Of a stretch of DNA of 64,000 nucleotides, positions 1-10,714 are shown piece after piece (within the stretch, counting starts at the first letter, position 1; each line of letters starts with the position of its first letter). The DNA lies in assembly GCF_022965805.1 (NCBI RefSeq), contig NC_133110.1:35464317-35528316 (forward strand). Reading direction: 5' to 3'. The notes below the pieces were generated by a model. The model did no database searches, was not told the origin of the DNA, and saw only the letters and a program-made list of their open reading frames with translations. Both the position numbers and the translations under genes were made by a program. Origin of the DNA: Primulina eburnea. Lineage: Eukaryota > Streptophyta > Magnoliopsida > Lamiales > Gesneriaceae.

Positions 1-689
1 ATATGGATCATGTGGGAAGATGGTCGGAAGGAATCTACCCAAAGTTCCCAAACTAGAAAAAGCCAGAATTCTAGAAAGTTTTTCGGCCTAAATCTGACGG
101 AAAACATAATGTGGAGACAAGTCCAAGTGGTGAATATATCCAAACAAGTCACGTTTTCTCCAAGGACCATACGAAAGCAAAGAATTTCAAACATAAGTAA
201 AGAATACATGTGATCCAATTACTCCATTAATAGATGATGGATCACTCAACTCTCACAACATGACAAAACACTAACTAGTGATACACCAATGAAAAATGCT
301 TTCGGGCACAAATGACAATGTAATTCACAAGTTTGAAATTCAGATTTTAAATCCACCAAGACTCCTATGTATATCATGACATAGGAAGATGGACACATTA
401 TTCAACCTTTTCATTTTTCTTTCAAAATAAATTTTTTAATATTTTCAGTTTCTTGTATTGTAATTCCAACTACTATAAGTAGTTAAACAAGTTTTTTATC
501 GTCTACAGGAAATTAATATGTAATAATATGTTGTATGTTTGTATAAAATAACCAAGGTTTACAGCTCATATCATGCACTATTTTCAAAATTAAACTTATT
601 TACTATACAACATGAGGTAAGAAATGATATAGAGTTGTGTTGTGTTGTGTTGTGTTGTGTTGTGTTGTTGCAGGGATCAACATCAAGAT
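1..689. other. intergenic, no gene recognised
   Basis: This is AT-rich sequence with only short open frames. I see no domain or exon-like structure in it. It ends in a pentanucleotide microsatellite and the target site of the first retrotransposon. Confidence 0.5.
634..670. repeat. (TTGTG)n microsatellite
   Basis: About seven uninterrupted copies of the pentamer TTGTG lie 25 bp before the target site of the gypsy element. The tract is visible directly in the sequence. Confidence 0.9.
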
Positions 690-694
690 CCATC

Positions 695-2144
695 TGTAGT
701 GACCCGTTCCAGAATCACCTACTAATCAAAAACTAAGCATGCAATTAACCTAATTAATTATAATCAGAGATAACAGCGGAAATATGGCCAACAACAATAG
801 TTATACAACCCAATCGAAATCGAAGTCTAGACTAACTCAAAATGAAATATCCAGTACAACCATATCGAATCAAATGGAAACACTGAAAACTAAACCAACC
901 AGCTACTCAACGTCCTCCTCCTGCTCCTCCTGAGCCATCCAACCTGAGGCCTGCCCCGTGGGAATGGGGTGTCCAAGAATAAACAAAACCGAGGACGTGA
1001 GCGATAAGAACGCTCAGTACAAAAGTATGAGTATACAGACCTATATGAAATGCATATGCTATGATCATGATACCGGGGTAGTCAAGAAACAGGAGTCACA
1101 AAAGGATCTCAACAATGCTCAGTCTAGAGGCGCCAAGTGGATAGTGCCGCGCGGTACACCTCTGGGTCACTGCATCCACTATAAGACAGACGTGGACCTA
1201 AAATGTCCCGGACCACCGAAGCCCTCCCGACCCGTCGGCCACTGTGTACTCTCGGTGTCCATGCGTCCACAAGACAGGGCTGAGCGGCCCCAAGATATAG
1301 CTTATCTCGAAAGAGATACAGCTCAACAGTAAAGGCTATCTCAAAGGAGAATACGGCTCAACATGAAATGCAACGTGCAGTAATAACCGTGACATAATAG
1401 CATGCGTCATATGACATATAACAATGCACCACATAATCATGCAACACATATATGAATGTATACTCAACCAGGATATCTCGGATAGTACTTTCGTACCTCT
1501 ATCACAGCAAGCCTAGCCTTACGCAACACCGCTAATCAGGTCTAGCACAAGCCTACGCATCAAAAGCATACTCAATCAATACTACCATGCTCGACTAGCA
1601 AAACCAGTACTCCCTAGTACTACCAAAGGTTTAGGGTTTACCTTCGTCCGTCGTCAGCCCTTTGATGTCGATTGCCTCGAACTCAGGCGCCGCTACGCTA
1701 CTACTCCTGGCAGCTCATGGCTATCGCTCGACCAACAACTAACCCTAGAAACCTTCCAAACTCTCTCAAAGAAGAGCCACAACTCAACAAATGAATATCC
1801 AAAATGAGGAAATCCGAGCACTATTTATAGGCCATGTTCGGATCCTCCGAACAACACTTCGGAACGTCCGAACGCTACGTGTCCACCGGCTCTTGACACC
1901 TCATGATCGGATCCTCCGAACCTACACTTCGGATCGTCCGAACGTGCATGCAAACTGACGTGTCGATCAACTCTTGACACCTCATGATCGGATCCACCGA
2001 ACTCACTTCGGATCGTCCGAACTCTTCGGTGCTTCCGAACCATCTTCGGTCCGTCCGATCATGACCCTGGTCAAAATTACACATTAAACCTTCTTAATCA
2101 CCATTAATCCGTTAATTACCCAATTTGGAATTCGGGCTACTACA
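695..2144 (-). repeat. 3' LTR of the short gypsy element
   Basis: This is the downstream LTR in element orientation. On the minus strand it carries a TATAAATA box at 1822-1829. Upstream of that, at 1836-2060, is an array of eight imperfect palindromes of the form TTCGGA-N3-TCCGAA. The purine tract lies immediately outside its right edge. Confidence 0.9.
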
Positions 2145-2164
2145 TTCTCCCCCCCTTAAAAAGA
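2145..2164 (-). other. Polypurine tract of the short gypsy element
   Basis: On the minus strand this stretch reads as purines (AAGGGGGGGAGAA core) ending exactly at the start of the 3' LTR. That is the expected place for the plus-strand DNA primer of an LTR retrotransposon. Confidence 0.8.
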
Positions 2165-2470
2165 TTTCGTCCTCGAAATCAGGCTTAGAGGATGAACAAA
2201 ACAACTCTCCATGCGCTCTAACCAATCCTCAGCATCATCGGGAGTCTCACCACCAACTAAAGGCTTAGGCCCCATCTGCATGAAACGATGCATATCGAAA
2301 CGCCTAGGACCATCCCGACGATGACGATGTTCACGGTCACGATGACGCCTACTATCGTCCTGATCACCCCATCGACCTACACTCCCCTGACTACTCCCGT
2401 CACCAAAATGGTCAGCCATCGCTACAACATAGAATGGGGAAACTAGTAAATTGGTCAACGGAAATCCCAA
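2156..2470 (-). pseudogene. Truncated gag of a Ty3-gypsy element
   Basis: An open frame on the minus strand starts a recognisable protein at the ATG at 2419 (MADHFGDG). It runs through an arginine- and aspartate-rich stretch into a motif typical of the retrotransposon gag family (GGETPDDAEDWLERMESCF). It then stops at the purine tract. Only the first part of the capsid domain is present; zinc knuckle, protease, RT and integrase are all missing. A gag of this type fits the chromovirus side of Ty3-gypsy, but the fragment is too short to place firmly. Confidence 0.7.
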
Positions 2471-2501
2471 AACAGAATCTATATCCCAAAATCATATGCA
2501 T

Positions 2502-2513
2502 GCTCTGATACCA
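2502..2513 (-). other. Primer binding site (tRNA-iMet type)
   Basis: The minus strand reads TGGTATCAGAGC, four bases from the 5' LTR at 2518. This matches the 3' end of plant initiator methionine tRNA, which primes minus-strand DNA synthesis in many plant retroelements. Confidence 0.88.
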
Positions 2514-2517
2514 TAAA

Positions 2518-3967
2518 TGTAGTGACCCGTTCCAGAATCACCTACTAATCAAAAACTAAGCATGCAATTAACCTAATTAATTATAATCAGAGATAACAGC
2601 GGAAATATGGCCAACAACAATAGTTATACAACCCAATCGAAATCGAAGTCTAGACTAACTCAAAATGAAATATCCAGTACAACCATATCGAATCAAATGG
2701 AAACACTGAAAACTAAACCAACCAGCTACTCAACGTCCTCCTCCTGCTCCTCCTGAGCCATCCAACCTGAGGCCTGCCCCGTGGGAATGGGGTGTCCAAG
2801 AATAAACAAAACCGAGAACGTGAGCGATAAGAACGCTCAGTACAAAAGTATGAGTATACAGACCTATATGAAATGCACATGCTATGATCATGATACCGGG
2901 GTAGTCAAGAAACAGGAGTCACAAAAGGATCTCAACAATGCTCAGTCTAGAGGCGCCAAGTGGATAGTGCCGCGCGGTACACCTCTGGGTCACTGCATCC
3001 ACTATAAGACAGACGTGGACCTAAAATGTCCCGGACCACCGAGCCCTCCCGACCCGTCGGCCACTGTGTACTCTCGGTGTCCATGCGTCCACAAGACAGG
3101 GCTGAGCGGCCCCAAGATATAGCTTATCTCGAAAGAGATACAGCTCAACAGTAAAGGCTATCTCAAAGGAGAATACGGCTCAACATGAAATGCAACGTGC
3201 AGTAATAACCGTGACATAATAGCATGCGTCATATGACATATAACAATGCACCACATAATCATGCAACACATATATGAATGTATACTCAACCAGGATATCT
3301 CGGATAGTACTTTCGTACCTCTATCACAGCAAGCCTAACCTTACGCAACACCGCTAATCAGGTCTAGCACAAGCCTACGCATCAAAAGCATACTCAATCA
3401 ATACTACCATGCTCGACTAGCAAAACCAGTACTCCCTAGTACTACCAAAGGTTTAGGGTTTACCTTCGTCCGTCGACAGCCCTTTGATGTCGATTGCCTC
3501 GAAACTCAGGCGCCGCTACGCTACTACTCCTGGCAGCTCATGGCTATCGCTCGACCAACAACTAACCCTAGAAACCTTCCAAACTCTCTCAAAGAAGAGC
3601 CACAACTCAACAAATGAATATCCAAAATGAGGAAATCCGAGCACTATTTATAGGCCATGTTCGGATCCTCCGAACAACACTTCGGAACGTCCGAACGCTA
3701 CGTGTCCACCGGCTCTTGACACCTCATGATCGGATCCTCCGAACCTACACTTCGGATCGTCCGAACGTGCATGCAAACTGACGTGTCGATCAACTCTTGA
3801 CACCTCATGATCGGATCCACCGAACTCACTTCGGATCGTCCGAACTCTTCGGTGCTTCCGAACCATCTTCGGTCCGTCCGATCATGACCCTGGTCAAAAT
3901 TACACATTAAACCTTCTTAATCACCATTAATCCGTTAATTACCCAATTTGGAATTCGGGCTACTACA
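2518..3967 (-). repeat. 5' LTR of the short gypsy element
   Basis: This is a near-identical copy of the repeat at 695-2144. It is the promoter-bearing LTR in element orientation, with its TATAAATA box on the minus strand at 3645-3652 and the TTCGGA palindrome array just upstream of it. Confidence 0.9.
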
Positions 3968-3972
3968 CCATC

Positions 3973-4859
3973 TGTCGTGATTGTGTGGTTAGCTTGTGAG
4001 GAACAGTTTGTAAAATTCAATGAATACAATCAGATAACATTTCAGTCAAATAAGTAAAATGTGGAATCTCTTGGCTGTTTTGGTATGAGAGATAATTGTT
4101 CACGTATGCACAAAGGTGAGTATTATATTTATTAAATGTTGAATCTAGAGGCTATAAACCTAAAACATATTCAAAACAAAAGTTTAAATTGGTTTATAAT
4201 GATTATAATTATTAATATAACAATTAGAGTTAATAATTTTCATATAACAATGATGAATATATATTAACCCTTACATGAGAAAGTTGTACAATCACAATTG
4301 TGTAGCCTAGGCTCGAGATTTGACAAACAAGTTTCACGATCATTATTGGTCAGGGAAAATTACATTTTTTGTAATATAATTTCATATTTTTATTTTTGAT
4401 CATGTTATCAATCAATTCGGTTGTAATACATTAACTTGTATTTTTTTAAAATTTTAATTTTTTTTGTTGGAATGATATTGTGATACCAGAAAATGACGAT
4501 GTGTTACAAAATTTTTAACACTATTATGGATGCTCGAACATTATCAACGTGTTTGACTCCACATCACAAATAACGTGGAAAATACAAAATCAAAAATATA
4601 ATTTATATATTAGTATTTCGATCACAAGTCATCAGCTACTTGAAATCCCGTGGGACGGAATGCTACAGGACTACTCTTGTTTTATTTTATTTTTTAACAG
4701 CCAAACATGTAACTGGACAAATCATTTATAATAAATAGATTTGAACTTGTACTTTTGAAACTTATTTTTGTATCAGGCATGAAACACACACACATATTAA
4801 TTTTGATATGATGTCCACCAATCATGTTCACTTCTATATCTACGGTTGATGTGACACTC
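3973..4859. other. intergenic, no gene recognised
   Basis: AT-rich sequence between two retroelement insertions. I see no coding signal or repeat structure beyond short homopolymer runs. Confidence 0.5.
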
Positions 4860-6298
4860 TGTAGTAGTCCGAATTCCAAATTGGGTAATTAACGGAGTAA
4901 TGGTGATTAAGAAGGTTTAAGGTGTAATTTTGGCTATGGTCATGATCGGACGGACCGAAGATGGTTCGGAAGCACCGAAGAGTTCAGAAGGTCCGAAGTG
5001 GGTTCGGTGGATCCGATCATGAGGTGTCAAGAGCAGCTGGACACGTGCATGTTCGGACGGTCCGAAGTGTATGATCGGAGGATCCGATCATGAGCTGTCA
5101 AGAGCCAATGGACACGTAGCGTTCGGACGTTCCGAAGTGTTGTTCGGAGGATCCGAACATGGCCTATAAATAGTGCTCGGATTTCCTCATTTTGACTTGC
5201 CAATTTCTTGAGTTTTCTCTCATTTTGGAGGATTTGGAAGGTTTCTAGTGTTAGTTGTTGGTCGAGCGATAGCCAAGAGCTGCCAGGAGTAGTAGCGTAG
5301 CGGCGCCTGAGTTTCAAGGCAATCGACATCAAAGGGCTGTCGACGGACGAAGGTAAACCCTAAACCTTTGGTAGTACTAGGGAGTACTGGTTTTGCTAGT
5401 CGAGCATGGTAGTATTGATTGAGTATGCTTTTGATGCGTAGGCTTGTGCTAGACCTGATTAGCGGTGTTGCGTAAGGCTAGGCTTGCTGTGATAGAGGTA
5501 CGAAAGTACTATCCGAGATATCCTGGTTGAGTATACATTCATATATGTGTTGCATGATTATGTGGTGCATTGATATATGTCATTTGATGCATGCTATTAT
5601 GTCACGTTTATTACTGCATGTTGCATTTCATGTTGAGCCGTATCTTCTTCGAGATAGCCTTTACTGTTGAGCTGTATCTCTTTCGAGATAAGCGATATCT
5701 TGTGGGGCCGCTCAGCCCTGTCTTGTCTTGTGGACGCATGGACACCGAGAGTACACAGTGGCCGACGGGTCGGGAGGGCTTCGGTGGTCCGGGACATTTT
5801 AGGTCCACGTCTGTCTTGTAGTGGATGCAGTGACCCAGAGGTGTACCGCGCGGCACTATCCACTTGGCGCCTCTAGACTGAGCATTGTTGAGATCCTTTT
5901 GTGACTCCTGTTTCTTGACTACCCCGGTATCATGATCATAGCATGTGCATTTCATATAGGTCTGTATACTCATACTTTTGTACTGGGCGTTCTTATCGCT
6001 CACGTCCTCGGTTTTGTTTATTCTTGGACACCCCATTCCCACGGGGCAGGCCTCAGGTTGGACAGCTCAGGAGGAGCAGGAGGAGGACGTTGAGTAGCTG
6101 GTTGGTTTAGTTTATCGGTTTTGTTTTGATTCGATATGGTTGTACTGGATATTTTATTTTGAGTTATTCTAGACTTCGATTGGGTTGTATAACCATTATT
6201 TTGTTGACTATTTCCGCTGTTATCTCTGATTATTGTTAATTAGGTTAATTGCATGCTTAGTTCTTGCCTAGTAGGTGATTCTGGAACGGGTCACTACA
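4860..6298 (+). mobile_element. Solo LTR of the same gypsy family, opposite orientation
   Basis: This 1439-bp sequence is the reverse complement of the 1450-bp LTR at 695-2144, with scattered differences. It starts TGTAGTAG and ends GTCACTACA. CACTC occurs at 4855-4859 and 6299-6303, so it is a single LTR with an intact target duplication, left by LTR-LTR recombination. The TATA box is at 5165-5172 on the plus strand and the TTCGGA palindrome array lies before it. It is more diverged than the two LTRs of the complete copy are from each other. Confidence 0.93.
5165..5172 (+). promoter_or_regulatory. LTR core promoter (TATA box)
   Basis: TATAAATA sits in the context GGCCTATAAATAGTGC, just downstream of the palindrome array. 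The same box is present in all three copies of this LTR (minus strand at 1822-1829 and 3645-3652). Confidence 0.6.
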
Positions 6299-6840
6299 CA
6301 CTCACTTATTGAATGTGATGAAACATATCAAAATTGTATTTCTACTATGAGGAAAATTGCAATTTTAGTTTTGTAAATTGGTATGTTTTGGGTTTTAATA
6401 TTTTAATTTGTCAACGTTTGGTTTTCATCTAATCAACTTAAATTTTTTTTGTTTTGTATTTTTTTTACTCAAAACTAAAAAATTCACCAGATATTACTCA
6501 TCCGACACATATGCTCTCCTAAGTGGATCATGTGACAAAAATAAAAATTATATTAGACATATTAAAACATACATAAACAAAAATACAAGGAAACAACAAA
6601 TTTTTTACACTCATTTAAAAAATTGAGAGTCGTTTTGCTTTTTTTTTTTTTTTTTATTAGATGAATTTTAAAGTGAGTAATATGAGTTTATTCTCGTCAC
6701 ATATGTCACGTGGAGGGGAATAAATGTCAAATAAATAATATTACATGAATTTAGTAATTTCAGGGAAAAAAACCAAAATAAAAAATAAATTCAAGTTACT
6801 ATATAAAATCAAATTTTAACAAGTTACAAGATTAAACCCA
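6299..6840. other. intergenic, no gene recognised
   Basis: AT-rich sequence with a T17 run near 6640. No gene is visible. Confidence 0.45.
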
Positions 6841-7024
6841 AAGAGTAAATTTTTTGTGAGACAGTATCACGAATATTTATCTGTGAGACGAGTCAACCCT
6901 ACCGATATTCATATTAAAAGTAATACTCTTAGCATAAAAAGTAATATTATTTCATGGATGACCCAAATAAGTTATTTGTCTCACAAATACGACCCGTGAG
7001 ACCATCTCACACAAGTTTTTGTCA
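6841..7024. mobile_element. MITE, GAGACGGTCTC family, copy 1
   Basis: This is a roughly 185-bp unit whose two ends are inverted copies built around a GTGAGAC...GTCTCAC palindrome. Inside are a second inverted motif (GTGAGACG..GTCAACCC) and a pair of AGTAATACT/AGTAATATT motifs. The same unit recurs at 9658, 9978, 46413 and 60256 in the window. Its small size, inverted ends and lack of coding sequence fit a MITE. I cannot name the superfamily because no target duplication is clear. Confidence 0.7.
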
Positions 7025-7109
7025 AATCCAAAATAGACCAAATTAAATGATTAAAATTTTAATTTTTTCTCCACTAGATAGTGTCCCTTCAATGATAATT
7101 ACGATTCAT

Positions 7110-7111
<2 letters not shown>

Positions 7112-7176
<65 letters not shown>
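7112..7176. repeat. (TA)n microsatellite
   Basis: About 32 uninterrupted TA dinucleotides, about 1.2 kb upstream of the TPD1-like start codon. Confidence 0.95.
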
Positions 7177-7180
<4 letters not shown>

Positions 7181-8375
7181 ACCCGGGTAGTACTGGAATT
7201 TGATTGTTTGTGGATACAGGGAATTAAACCCTCAACTAACCATGCAATAGACTCCACGTGCTGTATTTAACCATGGTTAAGTTTTTCCTCAGTTAATTCT
7301 CTTTAATTCTACCATTCATTTATTCATGAATAGAGATTCATGAATAGAGAAATCAATGCTCCGCACGCTTTCATGGCTTCTTCAATTCAATTCCTTCTCC
7401 TCCAAAACCATAATTAAATCGCGATGCATTAAGCATACGCACATTCGATCAAGCACACTTTTCGGGAATCTTTTCGGGAATGATCCCTCGCCAGCCTAAG
7501 CAAAAGGTGAAGCAAAGGGATCTCTGTGTGCATTATGCTATTTTGCTGCCGCTGCAAAAAAAATCTCTGCCATTTTTGTCTGCTCTGAGTTTTCTAATCG
7601 CACACCTCCGTTTCACCTTCAATGCTCTGTCCCCATGCTAAAGTTTATATGTTTGTGTACCATGCATATATATACTGAATGATTTTTTCGATTTCTGTAT
7701 GCATTTATTAGGAAAGGAGCTTTGTGTTGGGGAAAAAATTCGGCTGTGGGCTCTTTTCCCGTGATTATGTTAAAAGCCATGTCGGGGAACTTTGCCTTTT
7801 TTGATGCTTAAATTCTTAGAAAATTTTCTCGTAGACTTCCATCGAACACCCACTCCCGCCTTCCTCTATAATGTAATTTTTGTGAAACACCATTTGTGAC
7901 TGACCTCTCTTTTACGAGTCAAATCTCTGGTATAATTGTTACCTTTGTGAGTATCGGAATGTTTCTTGATTCAGATACTGAAATATGCTTGATACGCGAT
8001 GGATTTTTTTGTTCTTTTCTTGGTTTTTTTGCTGTTTGTGTTGATTTGAATTAGTTTAATGGGTTTTTTTCAGAGATTTGCAGTCGTATCGAAATCAAAG
8101 CTGTCAAGTCACGTCGAAGCTTTTCATCGTTCTCTCTCCAGTTCAGTCAAAGGAGAATATAAAGCTGATTTAGACTTCATTCGTGCATTTCCCATAGCTC
8201 CCTCTTCGGCGGTGATTTGCTCGATTCCCGCTGTTTTAGGCTACACTTGCTAGCTTAGCTTCTGTCCGGCCCGACTTGACTCGGATATATCTAAATATAT
8301 CCAACGTTCCCCTTCGGCAAACTTGGTTTAAAAAATACAGCTCCGAATTTTAATTTTTCGGCGCCGGTAAAACAA

Positions 8376-10714
8376 ATGAGGCAAGAATCATCATTACGGC
8401 GGCGGCGAATAGCTGTATTTACTGCGGTGTTTGCGGTCACATTCTTGCTGTTCATCATTCAAACTTATTCAGGTGATCAGGTCACTGTTTACTGTAAACA
8501 CAATCTATATGTGGGTTTTCTGAATTCTGTGCATTATGGTTCTTAGTTTACGGCGGAAATTATATCACTAAACATCGAAATTCTTTCTGTATTTTTTGTT
8601 TGATTTTGATCTCATTGGGTTTCCTTTTTGTTTCAGATCATGATCAATGGCAAGTCGGTACAGTTTTATCTGAGAAGAAGAACTTAACTTTAACCCAGAA
8701 CACACCCTCTCTTAATACTCATCGCAAGCTGCTTAATCATGGTAATTTCCATTTATTGCATCTTCCGAAATACAAAAATCGTGAATAAATCGATTTGTTG
8801 GCATTCTTTGATCATACTTTTTGGGCAAGAAATATATTTTTCCCATAAAAAATGAAGCCAAAAGAAAACATCTCTTGGATATAACGTACACTATGTGTGA
8901 CACATACAGAGTCTGCTCGCTGTGCGCACTACGCCACAGTCGTCGGCTTGTACATTGCGCCACCGGCATATACAGCCTCAGCCCACTTTTTCTTCTCAGT
9001 TGTCGCGTACGGCTCTGCCTCATATGTGGCTGGCGCAAATTCTACGTGTCATTTTTCCTAACACGCGCCCCTTGTATTGCACACCTCCTACTGCTTAATA
9101 CTTCAACAACCCTGTAATAATATCACCCTAAGTGCCCAATAGAGTGGCTAATTATTTGGTTTTTCTGCATTTAATTACGCTTCCATCTCAAAGAATCACA
9201 TGCACGTGTGCATTGATAAGGACCGGCGTCGTTTGAATTGATGGGCGCATTTTAGCAAAGTGGATGCGTAGGTTAGTGGGTCTTTTAATTTATTATTGAA
9301 CAAAATCATAAAGGGCCATTTTGGTGGCTTCTTTGAGAGCCCATATTATGTTGACAGGGTGTATGTTAGCATGGACATTTATTAGAAAGTGGAAACCATT
9401 GATTTGAAATGAAGTCCTCTATTCTCCATGCAAAATCCTTTTTTGTTCATATGTCTCTTTCAAAAGTCCTTTGCTCATTGTCCAAGAATTTTATTACAAC
9501 CATTATATTAATTCTGACATTTCAATATATTTAGTAATACCAAATACTAGAATTTAATACATATTTTGTTGTTTGTGTAAAAAGGGTTTTTTTTTGGGTG
9601 TTGTTTTAATTTCTAACATGCAAATGGAGTAAAAAATGTGATGATATACGTAGTTAAGACAAAAACTTGTGTGAGACGGTCTCACGGGTCATATTTTGTG
9701 AGACGAGTCTCTATTTGGATAATCCATGAAAAAGTATTACTTTTTATGCTAAAAGTATTACTTTTTATGGTGAATATGGGTAGAGTTGACCCGTCTCACA
9801 GATTGAGATCCGTGAGACGGTCTCACATGAGACCTACTCTGTAGCTAAAGAGTAAAGACCCTTCAAATGCCAAGAATTTGCATAAGTAGTAGCTTTCTTT
9901 ATTTGTTAAATTTGATATCAGATATCCTAAATTTGTTATGTCAACTTATTCTTATCCATATTTCTTCAATTCTTGAAGATAAAAACTTATGTGAAACGGT
10001 CTCATTGGTCGTATTTGTGAGATAGATCTCTTATTTGAGTAAGGTTGACCCGTATCTTATCAAATATAATTTTTTATTGTGAATATGGGTAGGGTTAACC
10101 CGTCTCACGGATTAAGATTCGTGAGTGAGACGGTGTTACACGAGACCTACTCATTCTTGAATGGTACTCACAACTATAATTATATATCAATGTTATTAAC
10201 TTCGATTCTTGTCAAAGAATGAGAATTTTTTCCCCTAAAAAAGGTGTCATTTTTCAAGATCATTCTTGATTTTGCGCTAAAATTATGTTTGTATTTGTTG
10301 GATTTTTTAACAGCCCCAAGAAAAGGTGAAAAGGGAAATGAAGATAAAGTGGAGCCCAACAGAATCTGGAGCGAAAAGTGTTCAAAGTCGGATATAGTGC
10401 TCAGCCAGGGCGCCACCGAGTCGCTGCCGAACGGCATCCCCACGTACACGGTGGAGATAATGAACGTGTGCGTCTCCGGCTGCGACATCTCCTCCATTCA
10501 CCTCAGCTGCGGCTGGTTCAGCTCCGCCCGCCTTGTCAATCCCCGTGTCTTCAAGCGCCTCCGATTTGACGACTGCCTCGTCAACGACGGCAAACCTCTC
10601 GTCAACGGCCGCACGCTCTCCTTCCAATATGCCAACACCTTCCGATACCCTCTCTCCGTCTCCTCCGTCACTTGCTGGCTTCCGGGGCAAGCTCCGGCCG
10701 ACACGAGAAATTAA
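8376..10714 (+). CDS. TPD1-like secreted cysteine-rich protein, three exons
   Basis: Exons 8376-8472, 8637-8741 and 10314-10714 join in phase 1 at both introns (GT-AG) and give 200 residues. Residues 8-11 are four arginines, followed by a hydrophobic segment (about 12-30) that reads as a signal peptide or anchor. Residues 84-188 carry the TPD1-type domain, with phrases such as [21 protein letters not shown] and [10 protein letters not shown]. Six cysteines lie at 90, 120, 124, 133, 155 and 188. Arabidopsis TPD1 is a small secreted ligand of the EMS1/EXS receptor kinase that specifies the anther tapetum; family relatives act elsewhere too. Twelve residues follow the last cysteine, which looks long for the family. 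An AG acceptor near 8073 hints at a 5' UTR intron. Intron 2 (1572 bp) holds two MITEs. I cannot tell TPD1 from TDL1-like paralogues. Confidence 0.9.
9658..9838. mobile_element. MITE, GAGACGGTCTC family, copy 2 (in intron 2)
   Basis: This copy lies inside intron 2 of the TPD1-like gene. It begins ACTTGTGTGAGACGGTCTCAC and ends with an inverted GTGAGACGGTCTCACATGAGACCTACTC-like terminus. It is in the opposite orientation to the copy at 6841. Confidence 0.75.
9978..10153. mobile_element. MITE, GAGACGGTCTC family, copy 3 (in intron 2)
   Basis: A second and more diverged copy lies about 140 bp after the previous one, in the same orientation and the same intron. It ends about 160 bp before the exon 3 acceptor. 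Confidence 0.7.

Larger units (their letters stand above)
695..3967 (-). mobile_element. Internally deleted Ty3-gypsy LTR retrotransposon
   Basis: Two 1450-bp direct repeats (695-2144 and 2518-3967) begin TGTAGTGACC and end CTACTACA on the plus strand. The five bases CCATC occur at 690-694 and again at 3968-3972 and form the target site duplication. Only 373 bp lie between the LTRs. They hold, on the minus strand, a tRNA-iMet-type primer site next to the right LTR, a piece of gag, and a purine tract against the left LTR. The element therefore reads right to left. By eye the LTRs differ at about six positions, including two compensating 1-bp indels, so the insertion is recent. With no protease, polymerase or integrase it can only move by using enzymes from a relative. 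Confidence 0.93.

Noticed and set aside
958..1332. 124-residue plus-strand frame, with relatives at 2781-3122 and 5611-6042
   Set aside because: All three are the same LTR segment read against the element direction, with no domain. Open frames of this length can be expected in a 1450-bp LTR.
1825..2084. Two overlapping minus-strand frames of about 70 residues, and identical ones at 3648-3907
   Set aside because: They arise from the palindrome array inside the LTR, where TCCGA-type repeats avoid stops. They are repeated with the LTR and have no protein-like composition.
632..7176. CRISPR-like or array-type system
   Set aside because: All short repeats seen are microsatellites or LTR substructure. 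There are no spaced identical repeats with unique spacers, and the genome is a plant nuclear genome.
8059..8253. 64-residue frame upstream of the TPD1-like gene
   Set aside because: It follows a splice-acceptor-like site and probably lies in the 5' UTR of that gene. The peptide has no recognisable feature.
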